Source: Aralia elata (lineage: Eukaryota; Streptophyta; Magnoliopsida; Apiales; Araliaceae). From it: a stretch of DNA of 64,000 bases. Shown here piece by piece: positions 23,942-35,900 of this stretch. Where the stretch lies: the NCBI GenBank assembly GCA_034770075.1, contig CM068380.1, forward strand, positions 36,598,695-36,662,694, in the 5' to 3' direction. Every line of letters starts with the position of its first letter. The stretch's first letter is position 1. The notes below the pieces were generated by a model that searched no databases, was not told where the DNA came from, and saw nothing but the letters and a program-made list of their open reading frames with translations. The position numbers and the translations under genes are program-made.

Positions 23942-23953
23942 TGGTATCAGAGC
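23942..23953 (+). other. Primer binding site of B copy 1
   Basis: TGGTATCAGAGC directly after LTR1, of the initiator-Met tRNA type. Confidence 0.9.
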
Positions 23954-24004
23954 TTGGCTCTACTTACTTGGTCTTAAAGGTGACTTGTAGGGAAAGATTC
24001 TGAC

Positions 24005-27000
24005 ATGGCACAGTTTGGGAACAACAAGCAAGAAGGTCAATCAACCAATAGACCTCCTCTGCTGTATGGAACAGAAATTACAATTTCTGGAAATTTCGAA
24101 TGAGGATCTATCTTAAAAGGGATCATTGGGAATGGTGGGTTGTGGAGAACGGACCAGTTATACCAAGAAAAGATGATGGTACTCCAAAGACCTTGGTAGA
24201 AATGGACTCAACTAAAACTTTTATGGTTTCCTATGATTCAAGGGCTATGAATACATTACTTAGCGGCATGGTTCAATCAGAGATAGATAAAGTTTCTTCA
24301 TGCAATACAACTAAAGAAATTTGGGATACTCTTGTGGTAAGCCATGAAGGAACATCCAAGGTGCGAGAAGTCAAACTTAGCATGCTCATGCATGACTATG
24401 AAATGTTTAAACTTGAGAAAGACGAAACCATAAAAATGGCACAAACAAGGTTTCTAGTGTTGCTAAATTCATTGAAGCTACTTGACAAAACTATTCCACA
24501 AAGTGAGATTAATCGTAAGTTACTTCGGGCAATGCCCAAAAGGTTTGCTTCTAAGATTACTACTCTTCAAGATTCTTCAACTATTTCTACTATGGATACT
24601 CTAACACTTTTTGGTGAACTTGAGGAATATGAACATCAGTTAAAAAGATATGATGATGAGGAAGAAACTCCTCGAAGAAAGGTTTTAGCTCTTAATGCAG
24701 GAAATGAAGAAGAACTCGATGATGATTCCAATGAAGAGATAGCCATGATGTCAAGGAGACTTAAAGGACTACTGCAAAGGAAGAACAAAAGGAAGAATAT
24801 CTTCAACTCAAATAAAGGCAAAGGAAAGCAAACTGAGGAAACATGTTTTGAATGTGGACGTCCAGGGCATTTCAAGAAGGACTGCTTTCAACTTAAGAAC
24901 AAGGGAAAAATGAACTTCAAGGATAATAAAAGGAACAAAGCTCTTGTCACTTGGAGTGATGAAGAGGAGTCCGAAGTTGAGGTGGATGCCAAGGATGAAA
25001 TAGCTCAAATATGCTTCATGGGAATAGAAGGTGAATCAAATGAGGTATCTATTTTTGAGTTTAATTCTTTAAAACAAGAAAATGAGAGATTAAGAGAAAA
25101 GAATGCATGTTTAAAGGAATTAGTAAATACATTAATGTGTGAAGTTGATTCTTTAATAGATGAAAAGAAAGAAATTGAGAAGGAGTCATCTTGTAAAGAA
25201 GAAAAGGTTTTGATTGCAAAAAATGATTATCTTGAAAATTACAACAAGATTCTTTCTAACAAGGTGACTCACTTGAACAATGAAGTTGAGAAATTGACTA
25301 ATGAGCTAAAAATGCGAGACATATGTATTGATGCATTTAGTGATAAATCTCCGAGTAAATCTATTCCTTCTGATGAACTTCAAAAGGAAGTAGATTCATT
25401 AAAACTATCTCTTGCTAGATTTGTCCAAGGTGAAGAAAACCTAACTGTTATGTTGGGAAAGCAAAGACCTAGTTTTGACAGACAAGGGATAGGTTATAAT
25501 CCCATTCGTAAAACCGGGAATGTGCAAATGCTTAAATCCAAGTCTCGTTTCAAATTGAATTATTGTTCTCCTTTCGCTACATGCAAAAATTGTGGCATTA
25601 AAGGTCACTTAGATATAAATTGTTCTAAGAAACAGAAGGTTAAAAAGGTATGGATTAAGAAGGGTGATTTATGTACAACTAACACAAATGGACCCAAAAA
25701 GATATGGGTACCAAAAAGATGAATAAATTTTTCTTGACAGGTATGCTTCAAGGCAAAAGTTCCATCTCAAAAATAGATTCTTGATAGTGGATGCTCTCGT
25801 CACATGACTGGTGATAAATCGAAGTTCGTGGAACTAAAAACCAAGAAGAAAAATGGGACGGTAACTTTTGGAGATAATCGAACCTGTGAGATTATCGAGA
25901 AAGGTAAAATTGGTAATGGTAAGGTCAATATTGATAATGTTCATCTTGTTAGTGGACTTGAATTTAATCTTATAAGTGTTAGTCAATTAATGGATAATGG
26001 TCATCAAGTTTGTTTTGAAAAAGAAAAGTGTACAATTTCTCATGGTACTAACAAATCTACTTTAGTTGCACAAAGGGAAGGAAATATATATACTATTGAT
26101 TTTTGAGCAACAGGATGAAGAACTATGTCTAGCAACTGTGCAAGACGAGGCTAACCTATGGCATAATAGGATGGGACATGTTCACATGGATTTAATCAAG
26201 AAATTATCCTCAAAGACTCTTGTCAAAGGATTGCCAAAGATAAAGTATGAAAAGAGAGGAATATGTGTTCCTTGCCAACTTGGGAAACAAGTAAGAACTT
26301 CGTTTACAACAAAGAACATGGTATCAACTTCCTCTCCTCTACAACTACTTCATCTTGATTTATTTGGTCCTGAAAGGCATGATAGTATTAATGGAAAATT
26401 TTATGCTTTTGTAATAGTTGATGATTTCTCTAGATATACTTGGGTGTTGTTTTTAAGAACCAAAGATAAAGCATTTAAAGAGTTTGAGAAATTAATAAGA
26501 AGTTTAGAGACTAAGTATAGTCTCAAACTTATAAAAATTCGAAGTGATCATGGTATTGAATTCCTAAAGGATTTTATTATATATTGTGATCAAAAAGGCA
26601 TAAGCCATGAATTTTCAGCTCCAAGAACTCCTCAGCAAAATGGAGTAGTGGAAAGAAAGAATAGGACACTTCAAGAAACAGCTAGAACACTTTTACAAGA
26701 AAGCAAACTTCCAAAGAAGTTTTGGGCAGAGGCTGTTAATACGTCTTGTTATGTGTTAAATAGAGTTCTTATTCGTCCTATTATTTTGAAAACTCCTTAT
26801 GAACTTTTGAATAACAAAATTCCTAATATTAGTTATTTCAAAATATTAGGATCTAGATGTTATATATTGAATACTAGTGATAACTTGGGAAAAATTTGAT
26901 GCTAAATCTTATGAAGGTATTTTCATTGGCTATTCACAAAATAGCAAGGCATATCGTGTATTTAATATAAATAAATTATGTGTTGAATAATCTATTCATA

Positions 27001-28874
27001 TAACGTTTAATGAAACTAACAATGATCTTCCAAAAGAAAGAGAAGAGGATGCAGGTAATTTGGAGATCTTAGTGAATCCGACAAACCGGAGAAATCTATT
27101 CAGTAAGCCAAATGAACAAATTCAGCAAGCTGAATTGGAGAACACACAAGGAGTGGAACAAGGAACAACACAAGAACTTGAGGAAGATTTCCCCCAACAA
27201 GAAGTAATACACGATGTCCAAATGCCAAAGACTGCAAGATATCTCAAGAATCATCCACCGAAAAACATTATCGGAGATATAAACAAAGGAATCACCACAC
27301 GAAGAAGTTTACAAAATCAATGTGCATTCTCTGCATTCTTATCACAAGTTGAGCCAAAGAATGCTAAGGAAGCCATTCTCGATGAAAGTTGGCTAATGGC
27401 AATGCAAGAAGAACTTCAACAATTTGAACGATGTCAAGTTTGGGAATTAATGCCTCCTCCTAAATATGTTTCTGCCATTGGAACAAAATGGGTGTTTAAA
27501 AACAAGCTTGATGAACATGGGACAATCACTCACAACAAAGCAAGGCTAGTGGCTCAAGGTTATAACCAACAAGAAGGAATCGATTACGAAGAAACCTATG
27601 CCCCAGTTGCAAGACTAGAATCTATCCGAATTCTATTAGCATTTGCATGTTACAAGAAGTTCAAGCTTTATCAAATGGATGTAAAAAGCGCATTCCTAAA
27701 TGGATACATTAATGAAGAAGTCTATTTCAAACAGCCTCCTGGAGTCGAACATGAGAAATACCCAAATCATGTTTTCAAGCTAAAGAAAGCTCTCTATGGT
27801 CTCAAGCAAGCTCCAAGAGCTTGGTACGAGAGGTTGAGTAAGTATCTTCTTTCCAGTGGTTTCACTAGAGGTAAAATTGATTCCACATTATTTATTATGC
27901 ATGATAAAAATGATATAATTGTTGTTCAAATATATGTGGATGATATAATATTTGGTGCTACTAATGATTTTCTTTGTGAGTGGTTCTCAAAATGTATGCA
28001 TAAGGAATTTGATATGAGCCTAATAGGAGAGCTAAATTACTTTTTGGGACTTCAAATCAAGCAAACTAAGGAAGGGATCTATATTCATCAAACCAAGTAC
28101 ACAAAAGAGCTCCTCAAAAGATTTGGTTTTGAAGGATCCAACTCAAAGACTACACCAATGAGTACATCAATAAAACTTACATCAGATGATAAAGGTATAG
28201 ATGTAGAGTTAACCAAATATTAAGGTATGATTGGATGTTTATTATACTTAACTGCATCTAGACCTGATATAATGTATAGTGTATGTCTTTGTGCTCGATT
28301 TCAAGCCAAACCCAAAGAATCCCACTTACAAGCTGTTAAAAGAATTTTTAAATATTTGAGTGGTACTATTAATTTGGGATTATTTTATCCAATTTGTAAT
28401 CATTTTGAATTAATAGGTTATTCAGATGCTGACTATGCAGGATGCCAAATTGATAGAAAAAGTACCAGTGGTGCTTGCACATTTTTAGGTCACAGTCTGG
28501 TTACATGGCATAGTAAAAAGCAGACGTCAGTTGCATTATCAACTACTGAGGGAGAATATTTAGCTGCAGGGAGCTGTTGTTCTCAAATTTTATGGATGAG
28601 ACAAACTCTATATGATTTTGATATTTTATGTGATAATGTGCCTATTTATTGTTATAACTCTAGCACTATTGACATATCAAAAAATCCTGTTTTGCATTCA
28701 CGGACAAAACATATAGAAGTAAGGCATCATTTTTTAAGGGATAATGTTTCAAAAGGTTTAATAAAATTGTTGTTTATTCCTACAGAGAAACAATTAGCTG
28801 ATATTTTTACTAAACCATTAAGTGAAGAAAGATTTTGTATGTTGAGAAGAGAACTTGGTATGTGCTTGGTATAA
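24005..28874 (+). pseudogene. SIRE-like gag-pol, copy 1, inactivated
   Basis: ATG at 24005; a 1-base loss near 24073 breaks the N-terminus, so the long open part runs 24100-25722. Gag carries CFECGRPGHFKKDC and CKNCGIKGHLDINC zinc knuckles around an E/K-rich coiled coil. Gag and protease are in one frame but separated by stops at 25720, 25735 and 25774, just before ILDSGCSRHMTGD. One-base insertions near 26100 and 26887 and stops near 26986 and 28221 break integrase and RT. Landmarks are integrase HNRMGHVH, LDLFGPE, RSDHGIEF and VERKNRTLQE; RT QIYVDDIIFG; RNase H ALSTTEGEYLAAG. It ends at TAA 28872-28874. Confidence 0.9.
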
Positions 28875-29182
28875 TATGATCACGTATTACAATAAGTCAT
28901 GCATAAATATCTGCATATTATTATTTTAACTAAGTTTTGTTGATATACATTATCTGTATGTAACCGGCAAAGAAGGCATATCTGCACTAGCACGATTCTC
29001 GGTATCTATCATAATGAGATTAGAATTTGAAAAGACTGAAGCAAGGGTTTTATTGTTTCAAGGAGTCTTTTTGAAGTCTAACGCGTTCTTATTAAAGGCA
29101 GACAGAGCATTCATCTTCTTCTCTCAATACAACTCTCTGATATTTCTCTGTTTCTCATCTGGTTTGACTTTCAACAACAAGT
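28875..29182 (+). other. Spacer between pol and the envelope-like ORF of B
   Basis: 308 bp without a recognisable motif. An overlapping 99-codon frame at 29014-29313 is out of frame with the downstream ORF and looks incidental. In SIRE elements the third ORF follows pol in this position. Confidence 0.5.
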
Positions 29183-30862
29183 ATGAAGACACGATCACGT
29201 TCATCCAGTATATCAATCAAAAACAAAACTCATCCACGATCTCCTTATACTTCTCGATCATCAAAGAAGTCCAAAAGTCAGACTTCAGTTCCTATTTCGT
29301 CCGATGCTTCTGATGGATCTGATTCAAGCTTCTCTTTTCTACAGAAAGATTGTCACTCTCCTACTTCAGAGTCTCTTCCTACACAAACCGATCCACCGAC
29401 AAACCTAGTAAATCCTTTTTCTACCGTTTCTGATCTACCAGATAATTTCTTTCGAGGTCATAGTTTCGAAGCACGGTTTTTAAATTCTATTGCCACCAAA
29501 CAATTTGTTTATGAAAAGTTTTTAGACTTGTTTTATTTTAAAAACTCATCTTTGGAGAAACTTTTCATGTCTTGTGGAATTTCTACCATGCTTTTTCCTC
29601 CGACTAAGGCACATCCTCGTTTGATACAACAATTTTACACCAACTTAGAGTGTAATGGAGACTGTTATACAACCTTTGTGAAGGGAAAATCTATGTTTTT
29701 CACAGTGATAGATTTTGGGAGTATTCTTAATATTTCTTCATCAGGACCTTGTCCATTTACTCTTAAGGGTGCTGCCAATATCCCCTTTCCTCCTCTTGAA
29801 CAACTTCATACAGTGATGGATGATTCATCTTTGACAACTCTAGTTACTCCTAAAACTGTTGATGTTTGTCCACTTGCATGTGTTTTGCACAAAATTCTTC
29901 GATATAATCTATTTCCACGAATAGGTGGTGGAGAGAATTTCACTTATCAAGATTTGGTTGTTATTGCTATGATTTTAAAAGGAGTCAACTTTAATTTTTC
30001 TCTTATGATGCTGTCCCACATGATGAGTTGTATTCGCCGAACTAAAAAGTGTTTGCCTTATGGTTTGTTTTTAACAAAACTGTTTCAGCATTTTAAAATC
30101 TGTCTTGATGATGAGATAGTGGTATCTCACAACGATTTTATTGATTCTGCTAATCTCAAACAGTCTCATATTTCCTTTGTTGATGGCTCATTTGTCCGTC
30201 TCACCCCTGATCCTATTCCTCCTTCACCAAATGTTGGTTCCTCTGCTTTACCCATTGATAATTCTGATTCACATCCTCCATCCCCGGTCTCCTCTACCAT
30301 AGTGGTTGATATGTTATCTCAAATTCTCAAAAATCAAGAAGTTATTCGTTCTGACATTGTTGATCTGAAACAAAGGATTTCTGTTTTGGAAAAAGGAGAT
30401 TTGCCTCTGCGGGCAACTGAATTATCTAAATATTTTTCAAAATTTGAGGATGAATTCATTGATCTTCAAGCTGGTTTCGAATTGCAAACCATGGCTATAA
30501 TTGAATCTTTACATCGAAAGATCAATAGAAATTCTTGTCAACTCAGTCAAGAACTAAAGTTTGTGAGTAATCAAGTTGGAGAATTTGCTGATTTCATGGC
30601 TCATCGATTGAATGACGTTGGTAAGAAGTTACATTTTACCTCTATGCATTCTCCTGTTCCGGAATGGCCTCGGTGTAATTGGATGGCTGAATATATTGGT
30701 GATTTTCTGGATTTGCCTTTACCAAATGAGACTTTTATTCCTCGTCCGCCTAAATTTGCTCATGATTTCTCTCTAGAAGAAAGGCTTCATCGTGTTCTCC
30801 ATCGTCCTTATTTCAATAATCGTCCTCTACCAACAATTCATATCGATGACATTGATGTTTAA
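29183..30862 (+). CDS. Envelope-like third ORF of SIRE-type element B
   Basis: 559 codons, uninterrupted, in the position of the env-like ORF of Sireviruses. Residues 1-60 are Ser/Lys/Arg-rich and basic. About 80-310 form a globular part with landmarks FVYEKFLDLF, FVKGKSMFFTVIDFG and LACVLHKILRYN, resembling the plant transposon protein domain often found in such ORFs. 340-372 is Pro/Ser-rich. 375-405 and 410-470 look coiled-coil. I see no convincing signal peptide or strong transmembrane helix, so a membrane role is not supported by the sequence itself. Its function is unknown. It is intact although gag-pol of the same copy is dead, and copy 2 lacks it through truncation. Confidence 0.75.
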   Translation: MKTRSRSSSISIKNKTHPRSPYTSRSSKKSKSQTSVPISSDASDGSDSSFSFLQKDCHSPTSESLPTQTDPPTNLVNPFSTVSDLPDNFFRGHSFEARFLNSIATKQFVYEKFLDLFYFKNSSLEKLFMSCGISTMLFPPTKAHPRLIQQFYTNLECNGDCYTTFVKGKSMFFTVIDFGSILNISSSGPCPFTLKGAANIPFPPLEQLHTVMDDSSLTTLVTPKTVDVCPLACVLHKILRYNLFPRIGGGENFTYQDLVVIAMILKGVNFNFSLMMLSHMMSCIRRTKKCLPYGLFLTKLFQHFKICLDDEIVVSHNDFIDSANLKQSHISFVDGSFVRLTPDPIPPSPNVGSSALPIDNSDSHPPSPVSSTIVVDMLSQILKNQEVIRSDIVDLKQRISVLEKGDLPLRATELSKYFSKFEDEFIDLQAGFELQTMAIIESLHRKINRNSCQLSQELKFVSNQVGEFADFMAHRLNDVGKKLHFTSMHSPVPEWPRCNWMAEYIGDFLDLPLPNETFIPRPPKFAHDFSLEERLHRVLHRPYFNNRPLPTIHIDDIDV

Positions 30863-31191
30863 CAATTTTTTTAGTGATGACAAAGGGGGAGACAAGCTAT
30901 AAAGGATGGTTGGATGGTTGCTGTGAAAGATCAGATGATGAATGTTATCTGGGGATTTTATTTTTGAACTATTTTAAAGACAATTTGGTGGTTATGTTTT
31001 AAGTGTTTTTGGTATGATTGTTTTTGAACAATATGGCTGGAGCCAGTACTAGATATTATAATTGATTATGCTTGTTCTATTAATTTCCAGCTAACATATT
31101 TTGCAGGATTATGCTTTGATTTTTTTTAAAATATGCATGAATTCAGGGGGAGTTATATTTTTGGTGTTGTCATCATCAAAAAGGGGGAGAA
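30863..31191 (+). other. 3' untranslated region of B with polypurine tracts
   Basis: AAAGGGGGAGACAAG near 30888, CAGGGGGAG near 31145 and AAAAAGGGGGAGA at 31179-31190. The last one directly precedes LTR2 and is the plus-strand primer. Repeated purine tracts upstream of the 3' LTR are typical of Sireviruses. Confidence 0.8.
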
Positions 31192-32866
31192 TGTTGATTT
31201 GATAATATTCAAACCTTTTTGTTTTGATGATGACTTGGTTATATGATCTAATTTGTTTATTATGGAATTTCAGGAAATTGACGAAAGAATTATTATCAAG
31301 AGACAATGAAGATTTGAGTCTTAAGGAAAATATGTAAGGTCATTGCAAATATTTAATTTTCCAATACAAGGCTCTAGGACATGATATTTATGCATTAAAC
31401 TATGCTTGTCATATTTTTATTATATATGCTTATTTGCTGAGTGGTATGCATAAAAGAAGGTTTTAGCTTATTGATTAAATATTAAAGATTAATTCGTGCA
31501 TGGTTAAACTGATGTATGCTTGTTGATAGATTAGTATTTCACATATACTGCTGATTATTTTTTTGTAAGCCACGTGTAATATTTTTTGTTGGAAATTTGG
31601 AAGTGGTTGGAGTATATTGATAAGATATGATTACTTTTCTAAAAGAATGGGATAAGGATCTTGGGAATATAAGATAATTATTATCCTAACAAAGTGGGTT
31701 CAATTTTTCCTATCTTTATGCTATATAGGTGGCGGCAGTTTTTGATTAGACATAGCCGGTGATGATTCCTATTTAAAACAACCTCTTTTTTAAGTGTCCA
31801 ACAAATCTTTATAACAACCGGAGATAAATTGGTTTCTTAGCCATTAACGGATTTATTTTCTGAACATTATCTTTTATTGGCAACGGAAATATTTTTAATC
31901 AGTTAGTTTTTGGGCTATAAAAAGGAAGCACTGTTTTTCAATAAAAACACCGGACTTACTTAATTTAATATTTTGCAACCATATACTTGAAAAGTGATTT
32001 AATTATTTTCGGTGCAAATCTTCAAGCTGCTGTGCTATTACCTTCAGATATATTTCAGCAATTTTCGTGGGCATAATATTAGTGATATCTTTTTCGCTAC
32101 TTGATCATTGCATTCATTAGTTGAGCCTTGCATTGTTAAATTATTTATTTGCTTTGATCATTAGACCTCTACTTTTGTAATCTTAAATTTTAGACTAAGT
32201 TTTGTCTAAAAGAATTTAATCCAGGTGGATTAGGGTTTGTTTACAAACAGGTTCAAGGAAGCATAGGTGCTTAAGGAGTGCATTGGTGCACAAGGAGCAA
32301 AAGTGCTCAAGTGAATTATTGTAATTCAAGATTTGATAGAATCTGCTTTGTAACAGGAATTGATTGTTAAAAGAAATAAAGTGAGTCTCCAATACTAATT
32401 GGTATTGGACGTGGAGTAGGCTATTATTATAGAGGGTAATAGCTGAACCACGTAAAAAATCTTGGTGTTGATTTTATTACCTACTTTACTTTAATTATTC
32501 AAAAGTTAGTTAATTATCTTAATAATTAAAATTTGAATATTTGCATTATTTTAAGATAATTCATTATTACCAAGTATTTTCACTAAGTTATAATCTATAA
32601 AATCACCAAGATATTTTCTTAAACAAAAATAGTAATTCGGTAGACCATATTCATTCAGCAAGTTACATTCATAGTAATTCGGTAGACCATATTCATTCAG
32701 CAAGCTACATTCATAGTAATTCGGTAGACCATATTCATTCAGTAAGCTGCATTCATTTATATAGTAGACTGTATTCAAAAAGTTTGATATAAATTTTTAA
32801 ATTGGTAATAGTCTGTATCCACACTTATTCAACCTCCCCTTCTAAGTGTGCCTTATCTGAATTTCA
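31192..32866 (+). repeat. LTR2 of element B, shared by both internal copies
   Basis: 1675 bp. It serves as the 3' LTR of copy 1 (polypurine tract before it) and the 5' LTR of copy 2 (primer site after it, TGGTATCAGAGC at 32869-32880). It holds the TATA box 31916-31923 and the same three 42-bp repeats (32632-32757). Confidence 0.88.
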
Positions 32867-32931
32867 TTTGGTATCAGAGCTTGGCTCTACTTACTTGGTC
32901 TTAAAGGTGACTTGTAGGGAAAGATTCTGAC

Positions 32932-35900
32932 ATGGCATAGTTTGGGAACAACAATCAAGAAGGTCAATCAACCAATAGACCTCCTCTGCTGTATGGAACA
33001 GAAAATTACAATTTCTGGAAATTTCGAATGAGGATCTATCTTAAAAGGGATCCTTAGGAATGGTGGGTTGTGGAGAACGGACCAATTATACCAAGAAAAG
33101 ATGATGGTACTCCAAAGACCTTGGTAGAAATGGACTCAACTGAAACTTTTATGGTTTCCTATGATTCAAGGGCTATGAATACATTACTTAGCGGCATGGT
33201 TCAATCAGAGATAGATAAAGTTTCTTCATGCAATACAACTAAAGAAATTTGGGATACTCTTGTGGTAAGCCATGAAGGAACATCCAAGGTGCGAGAAGTC
33301 AAACTTAGCATGCTCATGCATGACTATGAAATGTTTAAACTTGAGAAAGACGAAACCATAAAAATGGCACAAACAAGGTTTCTAGTGTTGCTAAATTCAT
33401 TGAAGCTACTTGACAAAACTATTCCACAAAGTGAGATTAATCGTAAGTTACTTCGGGCAATGCCCAAAAGGTTTGCTTCTAAGATTACTACTCTTCAAGA
33501 TTCTTCAACTATTTCTACTATGGATACTCTAACACTTTTTGGTGAACTTGAGGAATATGAACATCAGTTAAAAAGATATGATGATGAGGAAGAAACTCCT
33601 CGAAGAAAGGTTTTAGCTCTTAATGCAGGAAATGAAGAAGAACTCGATGATGATTCCAATGAAGAGATAGCCATGATGTCAAGGAGACTTAAAGGACTAC
33701 TGCAAAGGAAGAACAAAAGGAAGAATATCTTCAACTCAAATAAAGGCAAAGGAAAGCAAACTGAGGAAACATGTTTTGAATGTGGACGTCCAGGGCATTT
33801 CAAGAAGGACTGCTTTCAACTTAAGAACAAGGGAAAAATGAACTTCAAGGATAATAAAAGGAACAAAGCTCTTGTCACTTGGAGTGATGAAGAGGAGTCC
33901 GAAGTTGAGGTGGATGCCAAGGATGAAATAGCTCAAATATGCTTCATGGGAACAGAAGGTGAATCAAATGAGGTATCTATTTTTGAGTTTAATTCTTTAA
34001 AACAAGAAAATGAGAGATTAAGAGAAAAGAATGCATGTTTAAAGGAATTAGTAAATACATTAATGTGTGAAGTTGATTCTTTAATAGATGAAAAGAAAGA
34101 AATTGAGAAGGAGTCATCTTGTAAAGAAGAAAAGGTTTTGATTGCAAAAAATGATTATCTTGAAAATTACAACAAGATTCTTTCTAACAAGGTGACTCAC
34201 TTGAACAATGAAGTTGAGAAATTGACTAATGAGCTAAAAATGCGAGACATATGTATTGATGCATTTAGTGATAAATCTCCGAGTAAATCTATTCCTTCTG
34301 ATGAACTTCAAAAGGAAGTAGATTCATTAAAACTATCTCTTGCTAGATTTGTCCAAGGTGAAGAAAACCTAACTGTTATGTTGGGAAAGCAAAGACCTAG
34401 TTTTGACAGACAAGGGATAGGTTATAATCCCATTCGTAAAACCGGGAATGTGCAAATGCTTAAATCCAAGTCTCGTTTCAAATTGAATTATTGTTCTCCT
34501 TTCGCTACATGCAAAAATTGTGGCATTAAAGGTCACTTAGATATAAATTGTTCTAAGAAACAGAAGGTTAAAAAGGTATGGATTAAGAAGGGTGATTTAT
34601 GTACAACTAACACAAATGGACCCAAAAAGATATGGGTACCAAAAAGATGAATAAATTTTTCTTGACAGGTATGCTTCAAGGCAAAAGTTCCATCTCAAAA
34701 ATAGATTCTTGATAGTGGATGCTCTCGTCACATGACTGGTGATAAATCGAAGTTCGTGGAACTAAAAACCAAGAAGAAAAATGGGACGGTAACTTTTGGA
34801 GATAATCGAACCTGTGAGATTATCGAGAAAGGTAAAATTGGTAATGGTAAGGTCAATATTGATAATGTTCATCTTGTTAGTGGACTTGAATTTAATCTTA
34901 TAAGTGTTAGTCAATTAATGGATAATGGTCATCAAGTTTGTTTTGAAAAAGAAAAGTGTACAATTTCTCATGGTACTAACAAATCTACTTTAGTTGCACA
35001 AAGGGAAGGAAATATATATACTATTGATTTTGAGCAACAGGATGAAGAACTATGTCTAGCAACTGTGCAAGACGAGGCTAACCTATGGCATAATAGGATG
35101 GGACATGTTCACATGGATTTAATCAAGAAATTATCCTCAAAGACTCTTGTCAAAGGATTGCCAAAGATAAAGTATGAAAAGAGAGGAATATGTGTTCCTT
35201 GCCAACTTGGGAAACAAGTAAGAACTTCGTTTACAACAAAGAACATGGTATCAACTTCCTCTCCTCTACAACTACTTCATCTTGATTTATTTGGTCCTGA
35301 AAGGCATGATAGTATTAATGGAAAATTTTATGCTTTTGTAATAGTTGATGATTTCTCTAGATATACTTGGGTGTTGTTTTTAAGAACCAAAGATAAAGCA
35401 TTTAAAGAGTTTGAGAAATTAATAAGAAGTTTAGAGACTAAGTATAGTCTCAAACTTATAAAAATTCGAAGTGATCATGGTATTGAATTCCTAAAGGATT
35501 TTATTATATATTGTGATCAAAAAGGCATAAGCCATGAATTTTCAGCTCCAAGAACTCCTCAGCAAAATGGAGTAGTGGAAAGAAAGAATAGGACACTTCA
35601 AGAAACAGCTAGAACACTTTTACAAGAAAGCAAACTTCCAAAGAAGTTTTGGGCAGAGGCTGTTAATACGTCTTGTTATGTGTTAAATAGAGTTCTTATT
35701 CGTCCTATTATTTTGAAAACTCCTTATGAACTTTTGAATAACAAAATTCCTAATATTAGTTATTTCAAAATATTAGGATCTAGATGTTATATATTGAATA
35801 CTAGTGATAACTTGGGAAAATTTGATGCTAAATCTTATGAAGGTATTTTCATTGGCTATTCACAAAATAGCAAGGCATATCGTGTATTTAATATAAATAA

